From: Candidatus Bipolaricaulota bacterium
GTDB taxonomy: Bacteria; Bipolaricaulota; Bipolaricaulia; UBA7950; UBA9294
Assembly: GCA_015485945.1 (NCBI GenBank)
Contig: WFSM01000070.1
Span: forward strand, 1-8,668
Reading direction: 5' to 3'
DNA: 8,668 nt
Under the pieces are notes generated by a model, which did no database searches, had not been told where the DNA came from, and saw only the letters and a list, made by a program, of their open reading frames with translations. Every line of letters starts with the position of its first letter. Within the stretch, counting starts at the first letter, position 1. The translations under genes and the position numbers were made by a program. Of the stretch, positions 1-7,127 are shown one piece after another.

Positions 1-126
1 GCCGAGGTGCTCTCGGATGTGGATGAGCTGATTGAGGCGCTGGACAAGCTTATCGCCAAGAAGCGGGCCATCAAGCAGGCCGCCATGCAGCAACTCCTCA
101 CTGGCAAAACCCGCCTGCCGGGGTTC
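1..126 (+). repeat. HsdS central conserved region, repeat copy 1
   Basis: This 42-codon block aligns without gaps to the block at 616-741. 24 of 42 residues are identical, including the shared VLSD, IEAL, IKQ, LLTG and RL motifs. Such paired helical regions form the coiled-coil spacer of HsdS and create its pseudo-two-fold symmetry. The copy may begin a few codons left of the window. Confidence 0.85.
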
Positions 127-768
127 AGCGGAAAGTGGGAGACTAAGCGGTTGGGGGAGATTGGGGAAACGTTCGGAGGTCTGTCAGGAAAAACGAAAGC
201 AGACTTTGGGCATGGTGCAGCTAGGTATATCCCGTTCATGAACGTTATTTACAACACGGTAATTGATCCAACTGATTTGGAATCCGTTGACATCCGCCCA
301 GGCGAATCTCAAAACCAGGTGCAAAAGGGGGATTTGTTTTTTAACGGCTCATCCGAGACTCCGGAAGAAGTTGGTATGTGCGCTGTTCTGCTTGAAGAAT
401 TGAGCAATACGTTCTTAAACAGCTTCTGTTTTGGCTTCAGATTGAGAAATTACAACGATGCATTGGGCCTGTATCTTGCTTATTATGTCAGAAGTATCGA
501 AGGCAGAAAACTGCTATATTCGTTAGCCCAGGGCGCTACACGCTACAATCTTTCAAAAGCAAATTTCTTACAGCTCCAGATGCCACTGCCTACCATTGCT
601 GAACAGCGTGCCATCGCTACCGTCCTCTCCGACATGGACGCCGCGATCGAGGCGCTGGAGAAGCGGCGGGACAAGATAGAGCAGATCAAGCAGGGAATGA
701 TGCAAGTGCTATTGACAGGGCGCGTACGGTTAACGGGTACAGAAACATACCAAACTGGCGATTCATAG
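1..768 (+). CDS. hsdS: Type I restriction-modification specificity subunit HsdS, 5'-truncated by the window edge
   Basis: HsdS is the DNA-recognition subunit of a type I R-M enzyme. It binds two HsdM subunits and reads a bipartite target through two target-recognition domains (TRDs). The frame is open from base 1, so the N-terminus and first TRD lie outside; 255 codons are visible before TAG at 766-768. The order is: a central conserved helical region (codons 1-42, containing VLSDVDELIEAL and LLTGKTRL), TRD2 (about codons 45-198, ending in GATRYNLSKANF), and a distal conserved region starting at EQRAIATVLSDMD with LLTGRVRL. The two conserved regions are repeats of one another, as in complete HsdS proteins. 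TRD2 is much AT-richer than the flanks (130/300 G+C at 241-540, against 74/120 and 71/120 in the conserved regions), which fits TRD exchange between alleles. The gene ends 12 bases before the ATPase gene. The GTG at 7 is an internal valine codon, not a start. The family call is firm; the target sequence cannot be read. Confidence 0.95.
   Translation, partial: AEVLSDVDELIEALDKLIAKKRAIKQAAMQQLLTGKTRLPGFSGKWETKRLGEIGETFGGLSGKTKADFGHGAARYIPFMNVIYNTVIDPTDLESVDIRPGESQNQVQKGDLFFNGSSETPEEVGMCAVLLEELSNTFLNSFCFGFRLRNYNDALGLYLAYYVRSIEGRKLLYSLAQGATRYNLSKANFLQLQMPLPTIAEQRAIATVLSDMDAAIEALEKRRDKIEQIKQGMMQVLLTGRVRLTGTETYQTGDS
616..741 (+). repeat. HsdS distal conserved region, repeat copy 2
   Basis: This is the second copy of the 42-codon helical conserved region, starting just after EQRAI and running through LLTGRVRLTGT. 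It matches 24/42 residues of copy 1. The DNA has diverged well beyond a recent duplication, as expected for the ancient internal repeat of HsdS. Confidence 0.85.
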
Positions 769-769
769 C

Positions 770-775
770 GGAGGA
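770..775 (+). promoter_or_regulatory. Ribosome binding site of the ATPase gene
   Basis: GGAGGA lies 5 bases before the ATG at 781, in the 12-base gap after the hsdS stop. It supports that ATG as the start and implies independent initiation in addition to any coupling. Confidence 0.8.
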
Positions 776-780
776 CGAAA

Positions 781-2535
781 ATGCTCACTAAATTGGTAGT
801 TCGTAATTTCAAGAGATTCGAGCAAGTTGAGCTTGAACTGGGCAGTGCGGTTGTCTTCGTTGGTCCTAATAACGCAGGCAAGACCGCTGCTCTGCAAGCC
901 CTCGCACTGTGGGATATCGGTGTCAAGCGCTGGGTGGAAAAACGTGGGATTGGTAACACAAACGTACCGAAGAGACGCCCTGGTGTGACGATCAACCGGC
1001 GCGACCTGATCGCCATCCCGGTGCCAAATGCCAATCTCCTGTGGCGTAACCTTCACGTACGGGATGTGCAGCGTGTGGACGGCAAGCCCCGCACCCAAAA
1101 CGTCCGCATTGATGTAATAGTGGAAGGTATCACTCAGGATCGTGCCTGGGCATGTGGTATGGAATTTGATTACGCCAATGAAGAATCGCTTTACTGCCGG
1201 CCTCTACGTTTGACGGGAGGTTCCAACCCGGATCGTATGCCGGTATCCAGAGAGGCCGCTCAGGTGCAAGTTGCTTACCTTCCCCCGATGTCCGGTCTTG
1301 CTGCCAATGAAACCCGTCTCGACCCCGGTGCCATAAGCGTCCGCATCGGTGAGGGACGTACTGCTGAAGTGTTGCGAAACTTGTGTTACCGATTGGTACA
1401 GGGAGACGGCGGTGAGAACTGGCGCAGATTACAGGTTCACATTCGTGAGCTCTTTGGGATAACGCTAGAGGATCCGATATACATCGCGGAACGCGGAGAG
1501 ATCACGATGACATACCGCGATCTCTCCGATGTCCGTTTAGACCTTTCTTCTTCTGGACGAGGTTTACAACAAGTTCTACTACTGTTAGCCTATTTGTATG
1601 CTCATCCTGGGGCCGTACTTCTGCTGGATGAACCGGATGCTCATCTAGAAATCTTGCGGCAGCGCCAGATATACCACTTATTGACCGAGGTGGCTCAAAA
1701 GCAAAATGGTCAGATTATTGCAGCCAGTCACTCAGAAGTAGTGCTGAACGAGGCCGCTGACAGGGACATAGTTATCGCTTTTGTGGGCAAACCCCACCGC
1801 ATCGATGACCGGGGCAGCCAACTCCTCAAGTCCCTCCGGGAAATAGGCTATGACCAATACTACCAGGCTGAACAAACCGGGTGGGTACTCTATCTAGAAG
1901 GTTCTACCGATCTGGCAATCCTTAGAGCCCTGGCTAATACTCTGGATCATCCAGCGGCTGGCTATCTGGAACGGCCTTTCATCCACTATGTGGCTAACCA
2001 ACCCACCAGAGCACGACATCATTTTTACGGCTTACGAGAAGCACAACCAAACTTAGTCGGCGTTGCTATCTTTGACCGCATAGAACAAGCATTACAGGCT
2101 GATGCATCACTGTGTGAAATGATGTGGCAGCGACGGGAGATTGAGAACTACATCTGCACCCCCGAGGTTTTGAAAGCTTATGCTGAGGCTGTGACAGAAG
2201 AAGAGGTAGGCGGCCCTTTATTTGCTCACAAAGAACGTGAGAGACGTCGGAAGGTAATGGAGGCATGTATCCAAGACCTAGTCCCCCCGGTTGCCCTGCG
2301 TGACTATAACGACCGTTGGTGGCGAGAGGTGAAAGCAAGCGATGATTTCTTGGACCGTCTCTTCGAACTGTATTTTCAAAGGCTTAACCTTCCTAATTTA
2401 ATGCGCAAGACAGACTATCACCTCCTTGCCAGATTGGTGCCCAAAGAGCTGATAGATGAGGAAGTGAAAGAAAAGCTGGATTCCATCGTCAATGTAGCCA
2501 AATCAGCTCAGCGGTTGCAGGAGAATATCCCATGA
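781..2535 (+). CDS. ABC/AAA-class ATPase with C-terminal TOPRIM-like domain (OLD/DUF4435-type architecture)
   Basis: The 584-residue protein has an SMC/RecF-like ATPase head. It starts MLTKLVVRNFKRF and has Walker A GPNNAGKT (28-35), an ABC signature-like SSSGRG (256-261), Walker B VLLLDEP (279-285) and an H-loop histidine H317 in AASHSEV. A second region follows with LYLEGSTD (E373, D377), VAIFDRIE (D432, E435) and WQRREIENYI (449-458). This is the motif series of TOPRIM-like nuclease domains in OLD-family and DUF4435 proteins. Architecture and length are close to GajA of the Gabija defence system, but no UvrD-like gajB partner is present, and AriA/AriB of PARIS share the same parts. The second acidic motif reads DRIE rather than the usual DxD, so nuclease activity is uncertain. 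Sampled GC is about 49% (147/300 at 1501-1800), lower than its neighbours, suggesting separate acquisition. The start is supported by GGAGGA at 770-775. The ATPase call is firm, the TOPRIM call good, and a role as R-M accessory or independent defence effector is inference. Confidence 0.85.
   Translation: MLTKLVVRNFKRFEQVELELGSAVVFVGPNNAGKTAALQALALWDIGVKRWVEKRGIGNTNVPKRRPGVTINRRDLIAIPVPNANLLWRNLHVRDVQRVDGKPRTQNVRIDVIVEGITQDRAWACGMEFDYANEESLYCRPLRLTGGSNPDRMPVSREAAQVQVAYLPPMSGLAANETRLDPGAISVRIGEGRTAEVLRNLCYRLVQGDGGENWRRLQVHIRELFGITLEDPIYIAERGEITMTYRDLSDVRLDLSSSGRGLQQVLLLLAYLYAHPGAVLLLDEPDAHLEILRQRQIYHLLTEVAQKQNGQIIAASHSEVVLNEAADRDIVIAFVGKPHRIDDRGSQLLKSLREIGYDQYYQAEQTGWVLYLEGSTDLAILRALANTLDHPAAGYLERPFIHYVANQPTRARHHFYGLREAQPNLVGVAIFDRIEQALQADASLCEMMWQRREIENYICTPEVLKAYAEAVTEEEVGGPLFAHKERERRRKVMEACIQDLVPPVALRDYNDRWWREVKASDDFLDRLFELYFQRLNLPNLMRKTDYHLLARLVPKELIDEEVKEKLDSIVNVAKSAQRLQENIP
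2519..2523 (+). promoter_or_regulatory. Ribosome binding site of the hsdR-like micro-ORF
   Basis: AGGAG sits 8 bases upstream of the ATG at 2532, inside the end of the ATPase gene. A well-spaced site before a 37-codon ORF suggests this was, or is, a real translation start. Confidence 0.55.
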
Positions 2536-2645
2536 CTACCGTTGGCCAGCGTGAAATTCAGACCCAGCAGTTTTTGACCAGCCGCATCCGGTTGGTCAAA
2601 CCCAAACCCGCGGGGACTTCTCCGGCAGTCGAGGTGGGGTTGTGA
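2532..2645 (+). pseudogene. Micro-ORF, probable remnant of an hsdR 5' end
   Basis: The 37-codon frame starts at an ATG overlapping the ATPase stop (ATGA at 2532-2535) and ends at TGA 2643-2645, one base before the AlbA gene. Its first 13 residues, MTTVGQREIQTQQ, match the start of the HsdR in this window, MTKVGERERKTQQ, at 9 of 13 positions (24 of 39 bases). The remaining 24 residues resemble nothing I recognise and coincide with a strong hairpin. The simplest reading is that the ATPase gene was once followed directly by an hsdR, of which only the first codons survive. The identity is too low for a recent duplication of the present hsdR start. It may still be translated as a leader peptide that couples the ATPase gene to the AlbA gene. 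A chance match over 13 residues cannot be excluded, but the matching position at an intact, RBS-preceded start makes it less likely. Confidence 0.55.
2573..2600 (+). promoter_or_regulatory. 28-base dyad / hairpin upstream of the AlbA-domain gene
   Basis: The left arm TTTGACCAGCCG (2573-2584) pairs with the right arm CGGTTGGTCAAA (2589-2600) across the 4-base loop CATC. The 12-bp stem contains a single G-U pair. It begins 3 bases after the hsdR-like codons end. No T-run follows on either strand, so it is not a canonical intrinsic terminator. It could be an operator for the winged-helix protein encoded 47 bases downstream, an mRNA structure controlling translation, or a recombination or transposon end scar. 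The structure is directly visible; the role is open. Confidence 0.5.
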
Positions 2646-2646
2646 G

Positions 2647-3993
2647 ATGAGAGAGCACCAGAACGTCGAATGGAAGCCCTCCTGGCGCGACGAATGGCTG
2701 AAGTGGATTTGTGCCTTTGCCAACGCTGAAGGGGGCGTACTGGTGATCGGACGCGACGACGACGGCAATCCGCTCGGCGTTCCCAATGCCCGTCGTTTGC
2801 TGGAGGAGATCCCGAACAAGGTGCGCGATCTCCTTGGCATCATGGTCGACGTGAACTTAGTCGAAGAGGCCGGTAGAGAATTGATCGAGATCGAGGTAGA
2901 CGCTCACCCGCATCCCGTCAGCTACAAGGGTGAATATTACTACCGCAGTGGCAGCACCACACAACCCTTGAAGGGCGCGGCACTGAATCACTTCCTACTG
3001 CGCAAGGTGGGACGGCATTGGGACGGCGTGTCGTTGCCAGGAGTTACAGTTACTGATCTGGACAAGTCCTCAATAGACCGCTTCCGCAAGCGGGCGGTAC
3101 GCAGCAAACGTTTGGGTCCGGAGGTATCGGAGGAGCACGATGCGGCACTGATCGAGCGGCTACGGCTCGTCGAGGGCGGCATGCTCAAGCGGGCGGCGGT
3201 ACTGCTCTTTCATCCCGATCCAGAACGGTTTATCACCGGCGCTTTCATCAAGATCGGTTTCTTCCGCAGCGATGCTGACTTGCTCTATCACGACGAGGTG
3301 CACGGCGACCTTTTTGCTCAGGTAGACGGGACGATGAATCTGCTGTTGACCAAGTATCTGAAGGCTATGATCTCCTACGAGGGGTTGCAGCGCGTGGAAA
3401 CCTACCCGGTTCCGGAAGAGGCGCTGCGCGAAGCCCTGCTCAATGCCGTGGCCCACAAAGATTACGCCGACGGCGCACCGATCCAAATCAGCGTTTATGA
3501 CGATCGGATCATGATCTGGAATAGCGCTCACCTGCCCGAAGGATGGGGGGTGGAACAGCTTATAGCCAAGCATTCTTCCCGACCGTTTAATCCCGATATC
3601 GCCAATGCCTTTTTCCGTTGCGGTCTGATCGAGGCATGGGGACGAGGCATCGAGAAGATGCGGAGTGCATGCCGGGCGCATGGCATCCCGAAGCCGGTTT
3701 TTCGCTTCGACGGTGGGGGATTGTGGACCATGTTCGAATTTGCTAAGGCGGTAGAGGAAGGCACTACCCGGAAAACTACCCGGAAAACTACCCAGAAAAC
3801 TACCCAGAGAATACTCTCGATCCTGAAAGCCCACCCCACAGCAAGCAGGAAAGAGATCGCCGTAAGGCTCGGGGACATTACTGAAGATGGTGTCAAATAT
3901 CATCTGGATAAAATGAAGAAGGATGGCCTGATTAGGCGTGTTGGACCGCCCAAGGGAGGACACTGGGAGGTACTGGAGGAGGAACGGTCGTGA
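2647..3993 (+). CDS. AlbA_2/Schlafen-domain putative transcriptional regulator with GHKL-like ATPase and winged-helix domains
   Basis: The 448-residue protein belongs to the COG2865-type family, often mislabelled RecG-like helicase. The N-terminal AlbA_2 domain has NVEWK (6-10), CAFANAEGG (22-30) and IGRDDDG (34-40), the usual E-K, AFAN-GG and IG-DDG pattern for nucleic-acid or nucleotide binding. A GHKL/HATPase_c_4-like region follows, with EALLNAVAHKDY (262-273, N266 in the N-box position) and GLIEAWGRGIEKM (326-338). A threonine/lysine-rich linker (373-388) is built from 4 x 12-base repeats, and a winged helix (about 390-443, SRKEIAVRL and YHLDKMKKDGLIRRVG) ends the protein. Length and domain order are normal. 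The ATG start lies one base after the micro-ORF stop, with a weak GAGG (2631-2634) 12 bases upstream, so initiation may depend on coupling. The stop overlaps the hsdR start. GC is high (112/180 at 3001-3180), unlike the ATPase gene before it. Control of the R-M operon is a plausible but inferred role. Confidence 0.85.
   Translation: MREHQNVEWKPSWRDEWLKWICAFANAEGGVLVIGRDDDGNPLGVPNARRLLEEIPNKVRDLLGIMVDVNLVEEAGRELIEIEVDAHPHPVSYKGEYYYRSGSTTQPLKGAALNHFLLRKVGRHWDGVSLPGVTVTDLDKSSIDRFRKRAVRSKRLGPEVSEEHDAALIERLRLVEGGMLKRAAVLLFHPDPERFITGAFIKIGFFRSDADLLYHDEVHGDLFAQVDGTMNLLLTKYLKAMISYEGLQRVETYPVPEEALREALLNAVAHKDYADGAPIQISVYDDRIMIWNSAHLPEGWGVEQLIAKHSSRPFNPDIANAFFRCGLIEAWGRGIEKMRSACRAHGIPKPVFRFDGGGLWTMFEFAKAVEEGTTRKTTRKTTQKTTQRILSILKAHPTASRKEIAVRLGDITEDGVKYHLDKMKKDGLIRRVGPPKGGHWEVLEEERS
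3763..3810 (+). repeat. Four tandem 12-base repeats coding a TTRK/TTQK linker
   Basis: The units are ACTACCCGGAAA twice, ACTACCCAGAAA, and ACTACCCAGAGA, running directly head to tail. They encode residues 373-388 of the AlbA-domain protein. The unit is a multiple of three, so gain or loss of copies would change linker length between ATPase and winged-helix domains without shifting frame. Confidence 0.95.
3975..3982 (+). promoter_or_regulatory. Ribosome binding site of hsdR
   Basis: GGAGGAGG lies 7 bases before the GTG at 3990 and inside the last codons of the AlbA gene. It settles GTG 3990 as the hsdR start, which overlaps the preceding stop as GTGA. Confidence 0.85.
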
Positions 3994-6900
3994 CTAAGGT
4001 CGGCGAAAGAGAGCGCAAGACACAGCAACGGGTGATCGACTTCTTCCGGCTGGGGCTTGAATATCGCTACCTGGGAAACTGGGAGCGTCGGGGCGGCAAC
4101 AGCAACGTTGAACCGGAGATCCTCCGCGCTTGGCTCAAGAAACAAGGCTGGACGGATAAAATCGTCGAGAAGGTTTTGCGCAAACTGGACAGAGCTAAAA
4201 CAATCGTCGGCGGGAGCAAGAACCTGTACGACGCCAATCGTGAGGTATACAGCCTGCTGCGCTACGGGGTTAAGGTCCAACCGGATGTGGGAGAACAGCA
4301 CGTCACTGTTTGGCTAATCGATTGGGAACATCCGGAAAACAACGACTTCGCCGTCGCCGAGGAGGTCACCGTCTACGGCAGGAACACCAAGCGGCCGGAT
4401 GTCGTGCTCTATGTAAATGGGATCGCGCTGGTTGTGTTAGAGCTGAAACGGTCCATCGTCTCCGTCACCGAGGGAATCCGCCAGAACCTGGACAATCAGC
4501 GGCCGGAGTTCATCCAGGACTTCTTCACCACCGTTCAGTTGATCATGGCGGGCAATGAGACCGAGGGACTTCGCTACGGGGTAATCGGAACCGCCGAAAA
4601 GTACTACATGGAGTGGAAGGAACAAAGTGACATCGAAGATCCACTCCGTCGCGGACTGTACCAATTGTGTCGCAAGGAGCGCCTGCTCGAACTGGTACAC
4701 GATTTCATCGTGTTCGATGCCGGAGCAAAGAAGATCAGCCGCCATAACCAGTACTTCGGCGTACGTGCGGCGCAGGAATACGTGCACCGCCATGAGGGTG
4801 GCGTCATCTGGCACACCCAGGGAAGCGGCAAAAGCTTAACCATGGTATGGCTGGCGAAGTGGATCCGCGAAAACGTAGAGAACGCCCGTGTGTTGATCAT
4901 CACTGATCGCGTCGAATTAGACGAACAGATTGAGAAGGTGTTCAACGGAGTTAAAGAGAATATCTACCGCACGCGCAACGGCGCGGATCTGATGGAAACG
5001 TTGAACAAAAACGAGGAATCGCTGATCTGTTCGCTGGTGCACAAGTTCGGCAGCGCTCAGGAAGGCGACGTGGACGCCTACGTGCAGGATATCGAGCAGC
5101 ACCGGCCGCGCGACTTTCAACCCAAGGGGCAAATCTTCGTCTTCGTGGATGAGTGCCATCGTACCCAGTCGGGCAAACTGCACGCCGCGATGAAGTCTCT
5201 CTTGCCCGATGCCGTACTGATCGGGTTCACCGGCACACCTCTGCTCAAGAGCGACAAACGCAAGAGCGTCGAGGTCTTTGGCCCCTACATCCACACCTAC
5301 AAGTACGACGAGGCCGTGCGCGACGGGGTGGTGCTCGATCTGCGCTATGAGGCACGCGATATCGACCAGGAGATTACATCACAGGAACGGATCGATCAGT
5401 GGTTCGACGCCAAGACACGTGGCCTGAACGATTATGCCAAGGCGCAACTCAAGAAACGGTGGGGAAGGCTAAAGGAGGTGCTCAGTGCCAAGAACCGGCT
5501 GGATAAGATCGTGGCCGATATCTTGCTTGATATGGAAACCCGTCCGCGTTTGATGGACGGACACGGCAATGCCCTCCTGGTCTCCGACAGCATCTACAAC
5601 GCCTGCCGGTTCTACGAGATGTTCCAGCGGACCGATCTGGCGGGCAAGTGCGCCATCGTCACCTCCTACCGTCCCGACGTCGCAGCGATAAAAGGGGAGA
5701 CAACCGGCGAGGGCGAAACCGAAGAATTGCTCAAATACAGCGCCTATCGCCGCATGCTGGCCAAATACTTCGATGAGCCAGAAGAGGTAGCGACCAACAA
5801 GGTGGACAAGTTCGAGAAGGAAGTAAAGGAGCGGTTCATCAACGAACCCGGCCAGATGAAACTACTCATTGTGGTTGATAAGCTGCTTACCGGGTTCGAT
5901 GCCCCGCCCGCGACGTATCTCTACATCGATAAACCGATGCATGACCACGGCCTGTTCCAGGCCATCTGCCGGGTCAACCGCCTGCATACCGAGGATAAGG
6001 AATACGGCTACATCATCGATTACCGTGATTCGTTCAACGCCCTTGAGAAGTCGATCAAGGACTACACCGGCGGGGCGTTCGAAGGCTACGATCGCGCAGA
6101 CGTGGAAGGCTTGCTTAAGGATCGCCTGGAGCAGGCGCGGGAACGGTTGGAGGAAGCACGCGAGGCTGTCAAGGCGCTGTGCGAACCGGTTGAACCTCCG
6201 CGTGACACCGCCGCCTACATCCGCCATTTCTGCGCTCAGGACAGCGCTGACGAGGAGAAGTTAAAGGATAACGAGACTCGCCGCGTGAAGCTCTACAATC
6301 TGGCCAACGCGCTGGCGCGCGCCTACGCCAATCTGGCCAATGAGATGACCCAAGCTGGTTATTCCGAGGAGGAGGCGCGGAAGATAAAAGCAGAGGTTGT
6401 GCACTACGCGAGCGTACGTGACGAGGTGAAACTAGCGAGCGGTGATTATATCGACCTCAAGAGGTACGAGCCCGCTATGCGCCTCCTGTTGGATACCTAT
6501 ATTCACGCCGAAGACAGTAAGAAGATCTCGGCGTTCGATGACATGAGCCTGGTGGAAATACTCGCCCAAAACGGCACGGAAGGATTACAAAAAGTGCTGC
6601 CGGAAGGCGTTCGCTCGGACCGGGAAGCATTGGCTGAGACGATTGAAAACAACGTTCGCCGGGTAATCAGTGAGCGGATGGTTGTCAACCCGGAGTACTA
6701 CCGCAAGATGTCCGAGTTGTTGGATATTCTCATCAAGGCGCGTAAACAACAAGCCGAGGATTACAAAGACTATCTGAGAAAGATCGAAGACCTGGCGCGT
6801 AAGGTGATGGATCCGGGATCGCAAGGCGATTACCCGCCGACGATTCGGACCAACGCACTGCGCGCGCTGTACGATAATTTAGTGACACCCCCGTTATCTG

Positions 6901-7127
6901 CTGATAAGGCGGAAACAACGCAGGAACCGGCACCACCGTACGACACTAACCGCGAAGATTTGGCGTCTCGCCTGGATGAGGCTATTCGTGCGGCGAAAAA
7001 GGACGGATGGCGCAGTAACAAGTTCAAACAGCGTCTGGTACGTAACGCCATTAAACACGTTCTCGGCGATGACGATGAGCTCGTGGACCAGATTTTCGAG
7101 ATTGTCAAGAACCAGCATGAGTACTGA
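3990..7127 (+). CDS. hsdR: Type I restriction enzyme HsdR: ATP-dependent DNA translocase and nuclease
   Basis: HsdR joins HsdM and HsdS, pumps DNA through an SF2 motor when the target is unmethylated, and cleaves at a distance. The protein has 1045 residues, typical for the family. The N-terminal nuclease has the PD-(E/D)xK pattern: D137 in KRPDVVLYVNG, then E151-L152-K153 in VLELKRS. The motor follows: Walker A TQGSGKS (276-282, K281), DECH box (387-390), motif III GFTGTP (412-417), DKLLTGFDAP (630-639) and motif VI QAICRVNR (657-664). A long helical, charged C-terminal region completes it and presumably docks on the methylase core. All catalytic motifs are intact and no frameshift is seen, so it should be active if hsdM is present outside the window. 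Start GTG 3990 fits the conserved opening VGERERKTQQRVIDFF and the RBS at 3975-3982. Its end overlaps the metallopeptidase gene by 11 bases. Confidence 0.97.
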   Translation: MTKVGERERKTQQRVIDFFRLGLEYRYLGNWERRGGNSNVEPEILRAWLKKQGWTDKIVEKVLRKLDRAKTIVGGSKNLYDANREVYSLLRYGVKVQPDVGEQHVTVWLIDWEHPENNDFAVAEEVTVYGRNTKRPDVVLYVNGIALVVLELKRSIVSVTEGIRQNLDNQRPEFIQDFFTTVQLIMAGNETEGLRYGVIGTAEKYYMEWKEQSDIEDPLRRGLYQLCRKERLLELVHDFIVFDAGAKKISRHNQYFGVRAAQEYVHRHEGGVIWHTQGSGKSLTMVWLAKWIRENVENARVLIITDRVELDEQIEKVFNGVKENIYRTRNGADLMETLNKNEESLICSLVHKFGSAQEGDVDAYVQDIEQHRPRDFQPKGQIFVFVDECHRTQSGKLHAAMKSLLPDAVLIGFTGTPLLKSDKRKSVEVFGPYIHTYKYDEAVRDGVVLDLRYEARDIDQEITSQERIDQWFDAKTRGLNDYAKAQLKKRWGRLKEVLSAKNRLDKIVADILLDMETRPRLMDGHGNALLVSDSIYNACRFYEMFQRTDLAGKCAIVTSYRPDVAAIKGETTGEGETEELLKYSAYRRMLAKYFDEPEEVATNKVDKFEKEVKERFINEPGQMKLLIVVDKLLTGFDAPPATYLYIDKPMHDHGLFQAICRVNRLHTEDKEYGYIIDYRDSFNALEKSIKDYTGGAFEGYDRADVEGLLKDRLEQARERLEEAREAVKALCEPVEPPRDTAAYIRHFCAQDSADEEKLKDNETRRVKLYNLANALARAYANLANEMTQAGYSEEEARKIKAEVVHYASVRDEVKLASGDYIDLKRYEPAMRLLLDTYIHAEDSKKISAFDDMSLVEILAQNGTEGLQKVLPEGVRSDREALAETIENNVRRVISERMVVNPEYYRKMSELLDILIKARKQQAEDYKDYLRKIEDLARKVMDPGSQGDYPPTIRTNALRALYDNLVTPPLSADKAETTQEPAPPYDTNREDLASRLDEAIRAAKKDGWRSNKFKQRLVRNAIKHVLGDDDELVDQIFEIVKNQHEY

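Noticed and set aside
712..717. Perfect TTGACA that could be a -35 box for the ATPase gene
   Set aside because: The bases encode the conserved LLTG motif of HsdS, and no reasonable -10 box lies 16-18 bases downstream (GGGTAC at 735-740).
543..1034. 163-codon open frame on the - strand across the hsdS-ATPase junction
   Set aside because: It crosses the ends of two well-supported + strand genes, including the Walker A region, and shows no family motif.
781..2535. Complete Gabija system
   Set aside because: The ATPase-TOPRIM layout resembles GajA, but the following genes are an AlbA-domain protein and HsdR, and no UvrD-like GajB is present in the window.
2574..2600. TTGACC as a -35 box for an AlbA-hsdR promoter, or the hairpin as an intrinsic terminator
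   Set aside because: The hexamer at the right spacing (CAAACC) is a poor -10 box, and no T-run follows the stem on either strand.
3160..3963. 267-codon open frame on the - strand inside the AlbA-domain gene
   Set aside because: It is antisense to a gene with clear AlbA_2, GHKL and winged-helix motifs, its translation shows no recognisable domain, and GC-rich coding DNA often leaves such frames open.
2647..3993. RecG-like DNA helicase
   Set aside because: This name is often attached to COG2865 proteins, but no helicase Walker A, DExH or motif VI is visible; the motifs are AlbA_2, GHKL-like and winged helix.
5869..6264. 131-codon frame on the + strand inside hsdR
   Set aside because: It overlaps the conserved motor motifs of HsdR in another frame, and its Arg/Ser/Thr-rich composition is typical of an out-of-frame reading.
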